From Saccoglossus kowalevskii (taxonomy: Eukaryota > Hemichordata > Enteropneusta > Harrimaniidae), in NCBI RefSeq assembly GCF_000003605.2, contig NW_003149768.1, forward strand, positions 397,240 through 412,307: a stretch of 15,068 nt of DNA. The letters run 5' to 3'. This document shows, piece by piece, positions 7,156 to 15,068 of the stretch. The translations under genes and the position numbers were made by a program. Within the stretch, counting starts at the first letter, position 1. Every line of letters starts with the position of its first letter. The notes beneath the pieces were generated by a model. That model ran no database searches and was not told the DNA's origin. It saw only the letters and a list, made by a program, of their open reading frames with translations.

Positions 7156-9943
7156 AATTATGCAATGTATCCGGCGTCTCAAAAGAAAATCGCTACAATC
7201 AATATTGTACGAGTATATGAGCATTTTTGAGGCAATATTGGTCAGGTTTTAAATAGGTGAAAACCAGAGCTTAGTAACATACTAATCACACTAGGCACTA
7301 AAACACCATAATAACACCTGATATCGAAAATTAAGCAGAACAAAACAATGAGTACAAGAACTGTAACAAGCAATGCAAAAATAACAACACCTCACAACAC
7401 ATTTGTAATTATGACATGGAGTGTCATGGCCAAGCAACTGAAAGACAAATTTCTAAAAAAATATTAAATCCGTTTAGTATGCCAACAATTCCACATAACA
7501 GAATATATCTACCATAACCATTTTTTTAATTAATGAAGTACAAATCGCAAGATTTCGAATCAAATCATATCTACCGATCAAACACGTCCGGTGAATAGGC
7601 AAATAATTAAAGAATAAGCCCAACTCAACTTCAGCATTTCTGCTGAGAAGAGATATTCAAAATAAGTAGTTATTCGACGGTTAGTATGTGTTGAAATAAA
7701 TGTGTTGAAATACATATCACATCACTGTCAATTACGCCAACAGACAACACTGTATCATTCCCTTTCCAACAAATCGTCGATAAACTACTTACTCGGGTCT
7801 TCAAATTGTCCTCCCTGTGTCATGCCATGTGAAAAAAACACAGATGCATTACTCAATGGAATGAATATTAATTCTGCGCTTTATAATGTAAATACATTCG
7901 GATGTGTGGAAAATACACATAAAGTAAATTATGGAGTAGTAAATAAATATAATATTATTACTATTAATTATTATCATTGTGATTATTGACTTACCGGACA
8001 ATTAGCTGCTCGGATATCAGTTACGTCTGAAAGTGATTAGAGATTAGGATAAGTAAAATGTTTAATTAACTAACTAACGAGAATTGAAAAATGTGTAAAT
8101 TGAATGTATCAAACCTTGTCCAACAGCTTCACTTTCTAAATCCTGTTGAAAATAATAAATTGGTTGGTAATAATTATATTTATAATCATTCATAGATTTG
8201 AATATATATATTGCCACGAAACAACAATACAACAATACTGTTTTTTCAAGCCTTTGAAGTAAACGAACAGCAATCGCGGTTTTCGAATTCGAACGGAAAC
8301 CCGTTACATGAATTGAAATAAGACATGTTGAAATATTGCAGTAGATGTTAGTTCAAAATTTCTAAGGAGACAGTTTATCGCCTTGCATAATAAAATAAGT
8401 CCACTCACTGGCAATTGCTGTTCTTCACCACTAATATTAATGACTAGTAAGAATAATAAAACAAAAATAATTACAGATGCTGCTGTAAAGGCTGCAATTG
8501 TATTCGATAGAAAAATTAGTAAACATTAGTTCAGTGTGTTTTTAAATGTAGACATGTAATTCACCGACGACCGTGTACTGTGCAATGCAAAATTGCATTA
8601 CCTTCTTCAATTGGATACGAGATGTGAAAACACTGCGATCCGTGTCAGTGAATGGTAATAAATAATCTATACAGTTAAATATTCATTGGTTTCAGGCAGA
8701 TTGATGTGATTGACAGGCTCTATGAGCTGTTTTATTTTTTCAGTATTTTTGTATATTGTCATGACAACACATACCAGTGGAATTCTTAACCAGTGAGCTT
8801 AGACTGTATAATTGGGTGATTGTATAATCCGGTGAAAATGTTGTTCTGGGTGAATTCAAATCAATTTTACAACTTTACAATTTTAAATGCCACCAATAAA
8901 TATACTGCCTGACCGTATTTATTAATTCATACAAATAATAAATGCCACAAAAAAGTTTACTGTCTGGCTGGTAATGTCAATTCTTAGTCTTGTTATTGTC
9001 CGACCGAAACATGGTGACTGAACACAAATGTCTACAAGTATGGTTATGTAGTTGTATGGTTACGTTGCTACCTATATCTCTACATACATTTAGACTGCAC
9101 ACGCATGTTGATATATAATTGCTGTTGATAAAACATACTCCGTATCGTTTCCGTGTGTATTTGAATAATACTTTTCCTCAGCAAATTGTCCCCCCAAAGA
9201 ATTCATAGAAGATATATTATCCCAAATGTAACTGAATGTAATAATATTGCTGTCAGACTCTAACTCAGTTCGGGCGTTGGATTCTCTTAGCTTGGCAGTT
9301 TGGGGTAAACTGGGAGATTCTACACATCATTCACAGGGTAAAACACAAGTTGTTCAGGTGTAATTTAGTAATAACAAGGTCGCTTAATAACTGAGTTAAC
9401 CATGGTATCAGTGAGAGTTAAACTTTGGGGCGGGAGTTCTAAAGCATTGCGAGGTACCAACTTGTTCGACTACTATCCTCTTCTTCTATTTAATTTGATT
9501 ATTTGCGCATTTCGTTTGTCTATGTCCATTCATGTTACAATCTGGGTTTGCATATTCTAAATTAGAAAGGGCTTATGCATAATGACGCATGCGTAGTAGC
9601 ACAATGTAAGTATTTTGAGACACCGTCATGTAGTGACATAATAAAACCTCTTCGAAAGAGGTGAATTGGCCGCAATTAAATATTTAATATTTTAATATTT
9701 ACATTTATACAATGGCAATAGAAACAATAAGAATACGAAGAAAAGTAATGAAATTATAAATACATAAAAATACTAATTCTGTTACAATAAACTGAATCAA
9801 AGTAAAAAATGTAATATTCGAAAGGACATCTAAGATGCTATCTTTTTAATGCAAACAAAAGATGCTCTTCTGAGCATTATACGTATTTAGCCCGAACTTG
9901 TGGATCTGTATTAGTATGTGAAAAACAGCGACAATAAGTGAAC
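7156..9943. other. No gene seen over about 2.8 kb
   Basis: AT-rich sequence with frequent stops in all frames. The only ORF of note, 95 codons at 7702-7989 plus, is of a length expected by chance here; its middle part (NCPPCVMPCEKNTDALLNGM) is mildly protein-like. A 15-17-bp perfect hairpin lies at 9647-9663. No retroelement motifs were seen by eye. Confidence 0.4.
9647..9663. repeat. Perfect hairpin ACCTCTT-CGA-AAGAGGT
   Basis: Two exact 7-bp arms around a CGA loop. Mixed-base stems stand out from the AT-rich surroundings. There is no coding region next to it and no T-run of the bacterial terminator type. Confidence 0.55.
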
Positions 9944-10115
9944 ATCAAGTGATGCCATAAAATAATTATGCATTACAATCGCTGCCTTACCTTTAAACTG
10001 AATGAAACAGCACCTATAGGCTGCAACCATATGGCTTCGAGTCTAGCCGCAGCAACACTTTTTTGATATAGCATTTTGCAGCCAGTAAATCACATCTAGT
10101 GTTGAAATTAAAATA
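9944..10115. repeat. Local duplication, copy 1
   Basis: This copy runs from ATCAAGTGATGCC through CATATGGCTTCGAGTCTAGC and TTTTTTGATATAGCATT to CCAGTAAATCACATCTAGTG. The same words recur in the same order about 210 bp later. Identity is high by eye with a few substitutions and small indels. Confidence 0.75.
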
Positions 10116-10155
10116 GAATATTACAATTAATTCATTAATATTACGAGCAGGGAAT

Positions 10156-10327
10156 ATCAAGTGATGCCTTAGAATAATTATGCTTAATAATCCCCTTATC
10201 TTTAAACTAAATGAAACAGCACATATAACTTGCACCCATATGGCTTCGAGTCTAGCCACAGCTTCACTTTTTTGATATAGCATTATCCAGCCAGTAAATC
10301 ACATCTAGTGCTGAAAATTAAAATAAA
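10156..10327. repeat. Local duplication, copy 2
   Basis: This is the second copy of the roughly 172-bp unit, separated from copy 1 by about 40 bp of AT-rich spacer. The offset is 212 bp at the left end and 209 bp at the right end. An 89-codon minus ORF (10014-10283) spans both copies and repeats the peptide theme YQKSEAV-RLEAIW / YIKKVLLRLDSKPYG only because the DNA is duplicated. No gene is claimed. Confidence 0.75.
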
Positions 10328-10883
10328 ATATAAATAATGTGTTACATCTGTTTTTCAGAAGAACCTTTCCAAATAAAAGAAATTCTGATATTTGAAAAAA
10401 TATAGAGTTAGTCACTAAACCTAGTACTTTCACACTCAACCAATCTTGCAAAGTGAGTTTTTTTTATTATTTGCAGTTTTTAAAACGCCCGTTTGTTCAC
10501 AAATAAAAACTAAACAATTGCACTTCACATAATTATATTTTTAAGTTGGGCCAGCTATGTTTCCACATAAAAAATACACATACTATTTCTATTTAATTTA
10601 CTTTTATTTTTAATATTTTCACTGAAATAAAAAAAATATTTTAGAAGCATAACAATACATGAACATGATTTGGTGTCACAGTTTGCTCCTAATTTATATT
10701 GGAATATTGCCAGCAATAATTAGTAAAACTTGTTCAGCATACCATTTATTCCAGACATAATATTTAATGGCTAGTTCTCAGGATCTACAACAGAAATAAA
10801 TAAACAGAAATCATTTCAATGCCATGTTTTAAGAAGTCACCGGCATATTTGTATTAGTCCCATACAATTACAAGCTGCAAGGT
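10328..10883. other. No gene seen; very AT-rich
   Basis: Runs of A and T with frequent stops in all frames. No motif beyond scattered AATAAA hexamers, which are uninformative at this base composition. Confidence 0.4.
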
Positions 10884-10930
10884 GGAGAGAGAGAGAGCGA
10901 GAGAGCGAGAGCGAGAGAGAGAGAGAGAGA
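10884..10930. repeat. (GA)n microsatellite with GCGA interruptions
   Basis: About 47 bp of GA repeats with several GC interruptions. It ends exactly where similarity to the LINE endonuclease begins, so it marks or has replaced the 5' boundary of LINE relic B. Confidence 0.9.
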
Positions 10931-10937
10931 ATACAAT

Positions 10938-11175
10938 GCTACAAATGTTATTATTCTGGGTGATTTCAATGCAAATTTAGAATCGTTATTTGGGCGTGAA
11001 CTTAACAATATGTGTACAAAATAATATATATGTTGTGGATATACGTTTCCTTGGTCTTTCCACTGAACATTTTACGTATTACAGCGAGGCTCATGGTAGT
11101 ACTGGGTGGTAAGATCACTGCCTTATTACACCCTTTGATCACAACGCAATACGTATTATGAATAATTTTATGTCG
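10938..11175 (+). pseudogene. LINE endonuclease (EEP/APE fold) fragment
   Basis: The first frame reads ATNVIILGDFNANLESLFG; GDFNA (10959-10973) is the conserved catalytic strand of exonuclease-endonuclease-phosphatase enzymes. After a stop, another frame reads VVDIRFLGLSTEHFTYYSEA then HGSTGW, a TAA in place of one residue, and DHCLITPFDHNAI. This matches the C-terminal S-x-DH active-site region. In a live element this domain nicks target DNA to prime reverse transcription. Here the N-terminal half is missing and two breaks remove function. Confidence 0.75.
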
Positions 11176-11200
11176 TCATCACTTTCCTCTCAGTGTTTAG

Positions 11201-11790
11201 ATGGAGGGTGTACATCTGACACAATTTGAATTCCAGCATCGATTCGGAAATTGCCATAAAACCATGCTGAAATGGTCTAAGGTGACTCAACATGAGGCTA
11301 CAAGATACCAATCTAGAACTGCTCAGCTTCTGTGTGACATTAATACACCAAATAACGTACTGAGCTGTCGTGATCCTAATTGTGAAAATCGAGACCTACT
11401 ATGCTGACATTGTTCAATCATTGCATGTAGTGGTTAAGGATACTATACCAACTGTCAACACTAAACGATGTCACGAGATTCAAGGATGTAATGACCAGTT
11501 CGTAACTTTCATAACATTGCTGGGTATGCATTTATGGTGTGGTTAATTAATGGAAGACCACGTACAGGACTAATATATGAATTGACGCGTAAAACGCGCG
11601 GGCATTTATAAGTTATTACAGAGGTAATCGCGGAAATGTTGGAACAATTTTCACCCTATACCACCTAAAATAGGGGTTGGGATGGGCATTTGTAATATGT
11701 GGAAAAACATTATGAATCTCTTCTTCAGTCTGTAACAAATTGCACAAACAATAATCATGTGATATTGGCTGTGAATGAAAAGAATTACCC
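11201..11790 (+). pseudogene. LINE linker region between endonuclease and reverse transcriptase
   Basis: Three frames carry consecutive pieces: WSKVTQHEATRYQSRTAQLL and DPNCENRDL, then YYADIVQSLHVVVKDTIPTV, then AFMVWLINGRPRTGLIYELT and, after a deletion, KHYESLLQSVTNCTNNNHVI. The motifs fit the conserved connector of the family as I know it. The 68-codon ORF at 11201-11407 is only the first piece. Around 11600-11700 a large part of the usual linker appears deleted. Confidence 0.6.
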
Positions 11791-11802
11791 TGAAGATATG
11801 AT

Positions 11803-12402
11803 ATGATGAAGAAAATTGTCGACTTCTATAAAAGTCAAAACTCGCCCGTTTCTTCTTGTTTCATGAATGCAACAAAAGCGTTTGACAAGGTAAACCATTT
11901 GAAGTTATTCAAAAAAATACTTAAAAGTGGAATACCTTTATTTATTGTGCGTTGCCTATTGTATTGCTGTCGGGGTCATACTTATTTTACTTCAGAAATA
12001 TCTGCGTTCTTTAGAGTGACCAATGGAGTTTGACGAGGAAGAATTGTTTTCGCCGACGTTATTTCATATTTATATTGACGATCTTAGCTACTAGGCTGCA
12101 AAGCAGGTGTTGGGTGTCATTTAGTTGGAAAAATAATGGATCATCTTTTTTATGCTGATGGTAATTTGTCACCTTCTGTCAAATCATTGAAAAAGCTCGT
12201 TGGGTTCTGCGAGTGTTATGATATAGAGTTTGACATTCATATCATCATACTTTCCAAACACGTGGGGTTCTAAGGTGTTCCAAGCGTGTAATTATATGTT
12301 AATACTCTCTTTGTCGTCTAAGTACCTAGCTATATGGTGTCAGATGGCAAAGATGAACCTGATATGAAGCGACAGTCGAGGTGTATTTATGCTAGGGCAA
12401 AT
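11803..12402 (+). pseudogene. LINE reverse transcriptase, inactive (YADG in place of YADD)
   Basis: The first 76 codons (11803-12033) cover the palm and finger motifs: SCFMNATKAFDKVNHLKLF, then SGIPLFIVRCLLY and FFRVTNGV, with a stop just before the expected RQG. The frame moves to give LFSPTLFHIYIDDLSY (about 12044-12091), then returns to give GCHLVGKIMDHLFYADG. The catalytic box at 12151-12162 is YADG, a loss of the second aspartate. SPSVKSLKKLVGFCECYDIE follows, then after a deletion DMKRQSRCIYARAN to 12402. The TGA at 12031-12033 fits a CpG change from CGA (Arg). It cannot make an active enzyme. Confidence 0.85.
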
Positions 12403-12530
12403 TGAATATTATTATTTTTTTAAAAGATCAGATTACGATAAGTGCATGTTATTTAGATTTTATTTATACAATATCTATTTTTTAAATGTTTGAAGTGATA
12501 CAGTAAATACAGTGCGAGTGGCTTATAACA

Positions 12531-12610
12531 ACGCTCGTGAATGTAGGGCCGCAGGATACACCGCATCACTCGTGAAAATAACGGTGAAGATGTTGTGTTC
12601 TGTCATATAC
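12531..12610. repeat. Half copy of the foldback element
   Basis: CGTGAATGTAGGGCCGCAGG and GATACACCGCATCACTCGTG match the loop and right arm of the element at 6965-7155 (CGTGAAAGTACGGCCGCAGG, then GATACACCGCATTACTC). Both end in TTCTGTCATA. The left arm is absent, so it is a truncated or rearranged copy. Its inner flank reads GTGAAAATAAC, which is closer to the left arm of the first copy (TTATTTTCAC) than to its right arm. Confidence 0.65.
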
Positions 12611-12803
12611 AAACACAAATAACAAACAAGACATATTCAGTAAAGCGAAGAAAGGAATTGACGCCAAAATGAAAATGTTGCTGAAGAGTATTCGAGAGGA
12701 ACAGGATAGTTACAGCTAACAACAACCACGTGATACCGCCCACATATTCCGGTGAATAAATGATCGCCCCTGTAAGTATATGACCATCGCAAACGTGATC
12801 ATC
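12603..12803 (-). CDS. Candidate exon with one membrane helix, minus strand
   Basis: One minus frame is open for 66 codons between a TAG at 12806-12804 and a TGA at 12605-12603. It reads DGHILTGAIIYSPEYVGG, ITWLLLAVTILFLSNTLQQ, HFHFGVNSFLRF and a hydrophobic end. ITWLLLAVTILFLS would make a membrane helix. Inside, ATATACTTACAG followed by GG (near 12773) is a good splice acceptor and would trim the first residues. The plus strand has a rival: a frame ending at TAA 12716-12718 that reads KKGIDAKMKMLLKSIREEQ, lysine-rich and helical. Only one can be coding; I slightly prefer neither. No family was recognised. Confidence 0.2.
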   Translation of the reverse strand, partial: DDHVCDGHILTGAIIYSPEYVGGITWLLLAVTILFLSNTLQQHFHFGVNSFLRFTEYVLFVICVCI

Positions 12804-12809
12804 CTAGTG

Positions 12810-13624
12810 TGAACAAGGGAAAAGTATGAAGTATGGACGACGGTGGTAACGAAATTCCGTACTGAGCTTATTACTCAATTATATCGTGTCGTGTTTACAT
12901 GGGAGAGGAGAGTGTAAAGTCCACAACAAAATTACAGGAACATAAAACCTAAAACGATGTGAAAATACAATCAATACAATAAATTACATTGGAAAAATAA
13001 TGACAGTTCGAATCGAGATTGGAATTCCCACAAATATTGCTAAGAAGTTTAAAATCCCAATGAAAATGAGCAAAAGAATGAATTAGTCAATCAATCACGC
13101 TAAGTCTCATGGAAGTATGCAACTGATTCCATTGTCACTCATTGTGTGTCCTTTGTGAGCCAATTTTATAATAATAAATAAGTTAAATTACTGAAAATAC
13201 ATAAACTAAATACCCTTAAGGAAATCTGTTTAAATAAGTGTCTAGAATATCAAAAAATCAGTAGAACTTGTTACATGAAGTTGAATTAACTTTTTGTAAA
13301 TTTGCGTAACGTCACAAAAACACGTATTCAACACATGTAAATTATTAAAAAAGGTACACTACGATAACATTTTCAAACGTTTTATTTGGAGAGTACTGGT
13401 GGTTCTTAAAAATCTGCAATTTAACTGACCTCCGAAGACAACATGGCCTCCTAACTTTGTGTATATTGTTTACAAATCGAACTTAATTCAAGAGAACCAC
13501 TTGAATACAGTTAAATTTTCAATTACTCACTAAAAACAATTAACATTGCACATAATGGTCAGTGGGTAGTGTCATACAGATTCAACTTTGACGTCTATAT
13601 TGTGGCATTGCAATATAAATTAAT
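12810..13624. other. No gene seen; AT-rich
   Basis: Frequent stops in all frames apart from short ORFs below 60 codons. No repeats or motifs stood out. Confidence 0.4.
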
Positions 13625-13719
13625 TTAATCGTCATCGAGTACATCGAATATTTCATCTATGATGGAATAGTCTGTGATATCGCGTAACCATGGTAACGTA
13701 TACTTATCCGACAGCGATG
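13625..13719 (-). CDS. Candidate terminal exon with acidic C-terminus, minus strand
   Basis: On the minus strand the T-rich CATTTTTTATTTTATTTT leads to CACACAG ending at 13720, a fair splice acceptor. The frame then reads SLSDKYTLPWLRDITDYS, IIDEIFDVLDDD and stops at TAA 13627-13625. The alternation of charged and hydrophobic residues with an acidic tail is strongly protein-like for such AT-rich DNA. The frame is also open upstream through the T-rich tract, which looks intronic. ATTAAA overlaps the stop, and no AATAAA was found close by. The next coding-like segments upstream on this strand are at 13976-14083 and 14642-15067; their phases do not obviously join to this one. Confidence 0.4.
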
Positions 13720-13975
13720 CTGTGTGATTTAAAATAAAATAAAAAATGATTTCTAGTGTTTCAAAGATTAAAACTAAAAAAGACCAGAAACGTATTTATC
13801 TAACAAGTGCTACTGAAGATAACAAGTTTTACAGATTAGAAAATATTATAGAAATAATATGTCTATATGAGACCCATATATATCGCACATGCGCAGCGCG
13901 ACGATTACCGCGGTTTAACACAACAACGCACACAAAGATCGATCTGACAGACACAATGGTTTGAGCTATCTGCAA

Positions 13976-14083
13976 TTACATGTCGATCGTTGTTCGTGTT
14001 TGTTCGTGGTAAATGAAGGACATGTACAAGTTGACTAGTAAAGGGCGGTGGTCGTCGTCGCTCAGCACGTGTTCGAATTTCAT
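13976..14083 (-). CDS. Small ORF, 35 codons, minus strand, possible exon
   Basis: ATG at 14083 to TAA at 13978-13976 reads MKFEHVLSDDDHRPLLVN, LYMSFIYHEQTRTTIDM. Composition is protein-like, and the block is rich in CpG. A CAG at about 14095-14097 (AATACAG, then TTGTTGTTTAC before the ATG) could be a splice acceptor. A GTAATT at the very end could be a weak donor, but its phase does not match the exon at 13625-13719. A second minus frame is also open here, and a plus-strand 72-codon ORF ends at 13964. Treat this as a candidate only. Confidence 0.25.
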   Translation of the reverse strand: MKFEHVLSDDDHRPLLVNLYMSFIYHEQTRTTIDM

Positions 14084-14158
14084 GTAAACAACAACTGTAT
14101 TTTACATGCGTGTGTAAGTTGCTATGAGTCGTGTTGTATGTCGGATCGTATATTGAGA

Positions 14159-14216
14159 GTCTTTACTAGACTCGTCACTTACATAAGGTAAGGTTCATGC
14201 CAGGTTCGGCCACGTA
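14159..14216. repeat. Duplicated block, short copy (58 bp)
   Basis: GTCTTTACTAGACTCGTCAC, then TTACATAAGGTAAGGTTCAT and GCCAGGTTCGGCCACGTA. It matches 14753-14833 except that it lacks 23 bp. Read on the minus strand, both copies contain CCTTATGTAAGTG, a strong splice-donor-like sequence. Confidence 0.8.
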
Positions 14217-14641
14217 TGTGCAGTCGGTCCGGCGAACCATTTATTTAACAAAACATACTAATAAAGCCGACTAAAAACGACTGCCATTACATTGCATGTA
14301 GTGTTCAAATTGAAATAAACTAAATGAGAGAAAAAATAACTTACATGAACTGCAAAAGAGATCGACTATTGATTCTCGAAATCAACATTACTCGGTTAAA
14401 GAAACATTTAAAATAACAGACAAAAAACATCAACAAAATAGTTACCCCCGTTACTGGCACGCCGACCGCCCAGGAAAAACCAGGAATAAAAAAAAACCTG
14501 GAAACCTGTACCCGTCGCACTGTCGATCGTGCCCAGGGGAAGGTGGCGGGTGTCGCCCTGTATTATACAACAAACTTACAAAACAACAAGTTGAAAACTG
14601 CACTGTAGCGAGACTGGCCTAGATTGGCATTCAACCTTCTG
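14217..14641. other. No gene seen; contains a G+C-rich patch with inverted repeats
   Basis: 14217-14440 is AT-rich with frequent stops. 14450-14560 is G+C-rich and holds two CCAGG words (14470, 14480) facing CCTGG and CCTG (14497, 14505), which could fold into a hairpin. On the minus strand GTAAGTTTGTTG near 14578 is donor-like. No open frame of note was found. Confidence 0.35.
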
Positions 14642-15067
14642 TCATCCACTTAAATACCCCTTGTCACATGACCCCACATACCATACCCGTCTGTTTGCCA
14701 TCTCGAACAGACAATAGTAACCCGCTATACTGCGAAACGCGGTTAACAATATGTCTTTACTAGACTCGTCACATCCGACAATGTACAACACACACTTACA
14801 TAAGGTAAGGTTCATGCCAGGTTCGGCCACGTAGATTACAAAAAGAACGGGCCCGTATGTACGCCTACAAAGTTTGCGAAATTGACAAGCCAGCGAGTCA
14901 ACAGCGTTGCCATCTTGGCGGTATCTGATTGGCCCTGGCCGTAAACGTGCATTAGATGCGGCAGTTGCACCTCCTGCCCGCAAAAGAATGAACGCCAAAT
15001 CTAAAGCATCATCACCATGCACTGCCCAAGACGTTTGACAATCGTCTCCTTCGCTCTGGTGTAACAT
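14642..15067 (-). CDS. Hypothetical ORF, 141 codons, minus strand, reaching the window edge
   Basis: The first two thirds are protein-like: EGDDCQTSWAVHGDDALDLA, an Ala/Gly-rich stretch, RYRQDGNAVDSLACQFRKLC, RRTYGPVLFVIYVAEPGMNL. After this comes the donor-like TTATGTAAGTG at about 14803-14793. I therefore suspect the exon ends there and the last 50 or so codons are intron. The ATG is one base from the window end, so the true start may lie outside. Against this, the plus strand has a rival frame (14886-15038) reading GPGRKRALDAAVAPPARKRM then NAKSKASSPCTAQDV, also protein-like and basic. In this G+C-rich patch both strands are open. The family was not recognised. Confidence 0.3.
   Translation of the reverse strand: MLHQSEGDDCQTSWAVHGDDALDLAFILLRAGGATAASNARLRPGPIRYRQDGNAVDSLACQFRKLCRRTYGPVLFVIYVAEPGMNLTLCKCVLYIVGCDESSKDILLTAFRSIAGYYCLFEMANRRVWYVGSCDKGYLSG
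14753..14833. repeat. Duplicated block, long copy (81 bp)
   Basis: This is the same sequence as 14159-14216 with 23 additional bases (ATCCGACAATGTACAACACA then CAC) flanked by CAC on both sides. The short copy therefore looks like a deletion between CAC microhomologies. The block overlaps the 141-codon minus ORF where its presumed exon would end. Confidence 0.8.
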
Positions 15068-15068
15068 A

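Larger units (their letters stand above)
10931..12402 (+). mobile_element. LINE relic B: APE-type endonuclease, linker and reverse transcriptase, heavily mutated
   Basis: Protein blocks lie in the expected order for an APE-type non-LTR retrotransposon: endonuclease (GDFNA, then SEAHGSTGW-DH), linker, reverse transcriptase (AFDKVNH, YIDDLS, YADG, and DMKRQSRCIYARAN). Frameshifts, stops and deletions occur throughout, and the copy ends abruptly at about 12402 inside the post-catalytic region with no 3' tail. The 5' end is lost at the GA repeat. Its reverse transcriptase is clearly of a different family from relic A. The blocks look like a family widespread in marine invertebrates; that placement is from memory. 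Confidence 0.85.

Noticed and set aside
7004-7252. Pair of ORFs encoding similar peptides on opposite strands (with 6862-7113)
   Set aside because: The similarity comes from the inverted repeat in the DNA, not from two related genes.
7702-7989. 95-codon plus-strand ORF with several cysteines
   Set aside because: ORFs of this length are expected a few times by chance in this window, a second frame looks equally plausible, and no splice or promoter signal supports it.
9647-9663. Hairpin considered as a bacterial-type terminator
   Set aside because: The context is eukaryotic, there is no upstream gene and no T-run follows.
10014-10283. 89-codon minus-strand ORF with an internal peptide repeat
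   Set aside because: It simply crosses the two copies of a DNA duplication; no protein-like features beyond that.
12998-13020. GTTCGAATC resembling a tRNA B box
   Set aside because: No A box, no acceptor stem pairing and no tRNA-like fold around it.
13746-13964. 72-codon plus-strand ORF starting 49 bp after the X-box word
   Set aside because: Lysine- and isoleucine-rich start in an A-rich tract that looks like the reverse of an intronic T-tract; opposed by better minus-strand candidates.
1-15068. CRISPR array, prophage or bacterial operon
   Set aside because: No regularly spaced identical repeats, no dense coding, no ribosome binding sites; retroelement relics and splice-like signals point to an animal genome.

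Overview
This window reads as nuclear DNA of an animal, probably a marine invertebrate such as a mollusc; that placement is an inference from the style of the retroelement relics and is not proven. The sequence is AT-rich. It has no operon-like packing and no recognisable complete gene. Intron-like poly-T and poly-A rich stretches separate short islands of higher G+C. Those islands are either decayed retroelements or short open segments that look like exons.

Layout, left to right. 1-190: two copies of a roughly 150-bp repeat unit. 440-1131: an internally deleted BEL/Pao-type LTR retrotransposon relic ending in a probable 3' LTR. 1874-2168 (minus): a Thr/Asp-rich small gene or gene relic with an apparent one-base frameshift and a promoter-like block at 2180-2400. 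2523-3215 (plus): the C-terminal half of a non-LTR (LINE) reverse transcriptase. 3398-3700 (plus): an unrecognised coding-like segment with one in-frame stop and a poly(A) signal just after its end. 3771-4346 (minus): the longest ORF, 191 codons, unrecognised. 5441-5603 and 6600-6827 (plus): two candidate terminal exons, each preceded by a splice acceptor. 6965-7155: a foldback (long inverted repeat) element, with half of a second copy at 12531-12610.

9944-10327: a local duplication of about 172 bp. 10884-10930: a GA microsatellite. 10931-12402 (plus): a second LINE relic of a different family, with endonuclease, linker and reverse transcriptase blocks in order but with many frameshifts, stops and a mutated catalytic box (YADG). 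12603-12803 (minus): an open segment with a predicted membrane helix and a possible splice acceptor. 13625-15067 (minus): coding-like segments (a 30-residue acidic C-terminus, a 35-residue ORF and a 141-residue ORF running to the window edge). They may belong to one spliced gene. A duplicated block carrying the same splice-donor-like sequence lies among them.

The retroelement calls rest on clear protein motifs. The exon-like calls rest on reading frame, amino-acid composition and splice consensus only; none was recognised as a known family, and no splicing between them is shown. I found no convincing tRNA, rRNA, CRISPR or bacterial-type system, and nothing I would call a new biological system.
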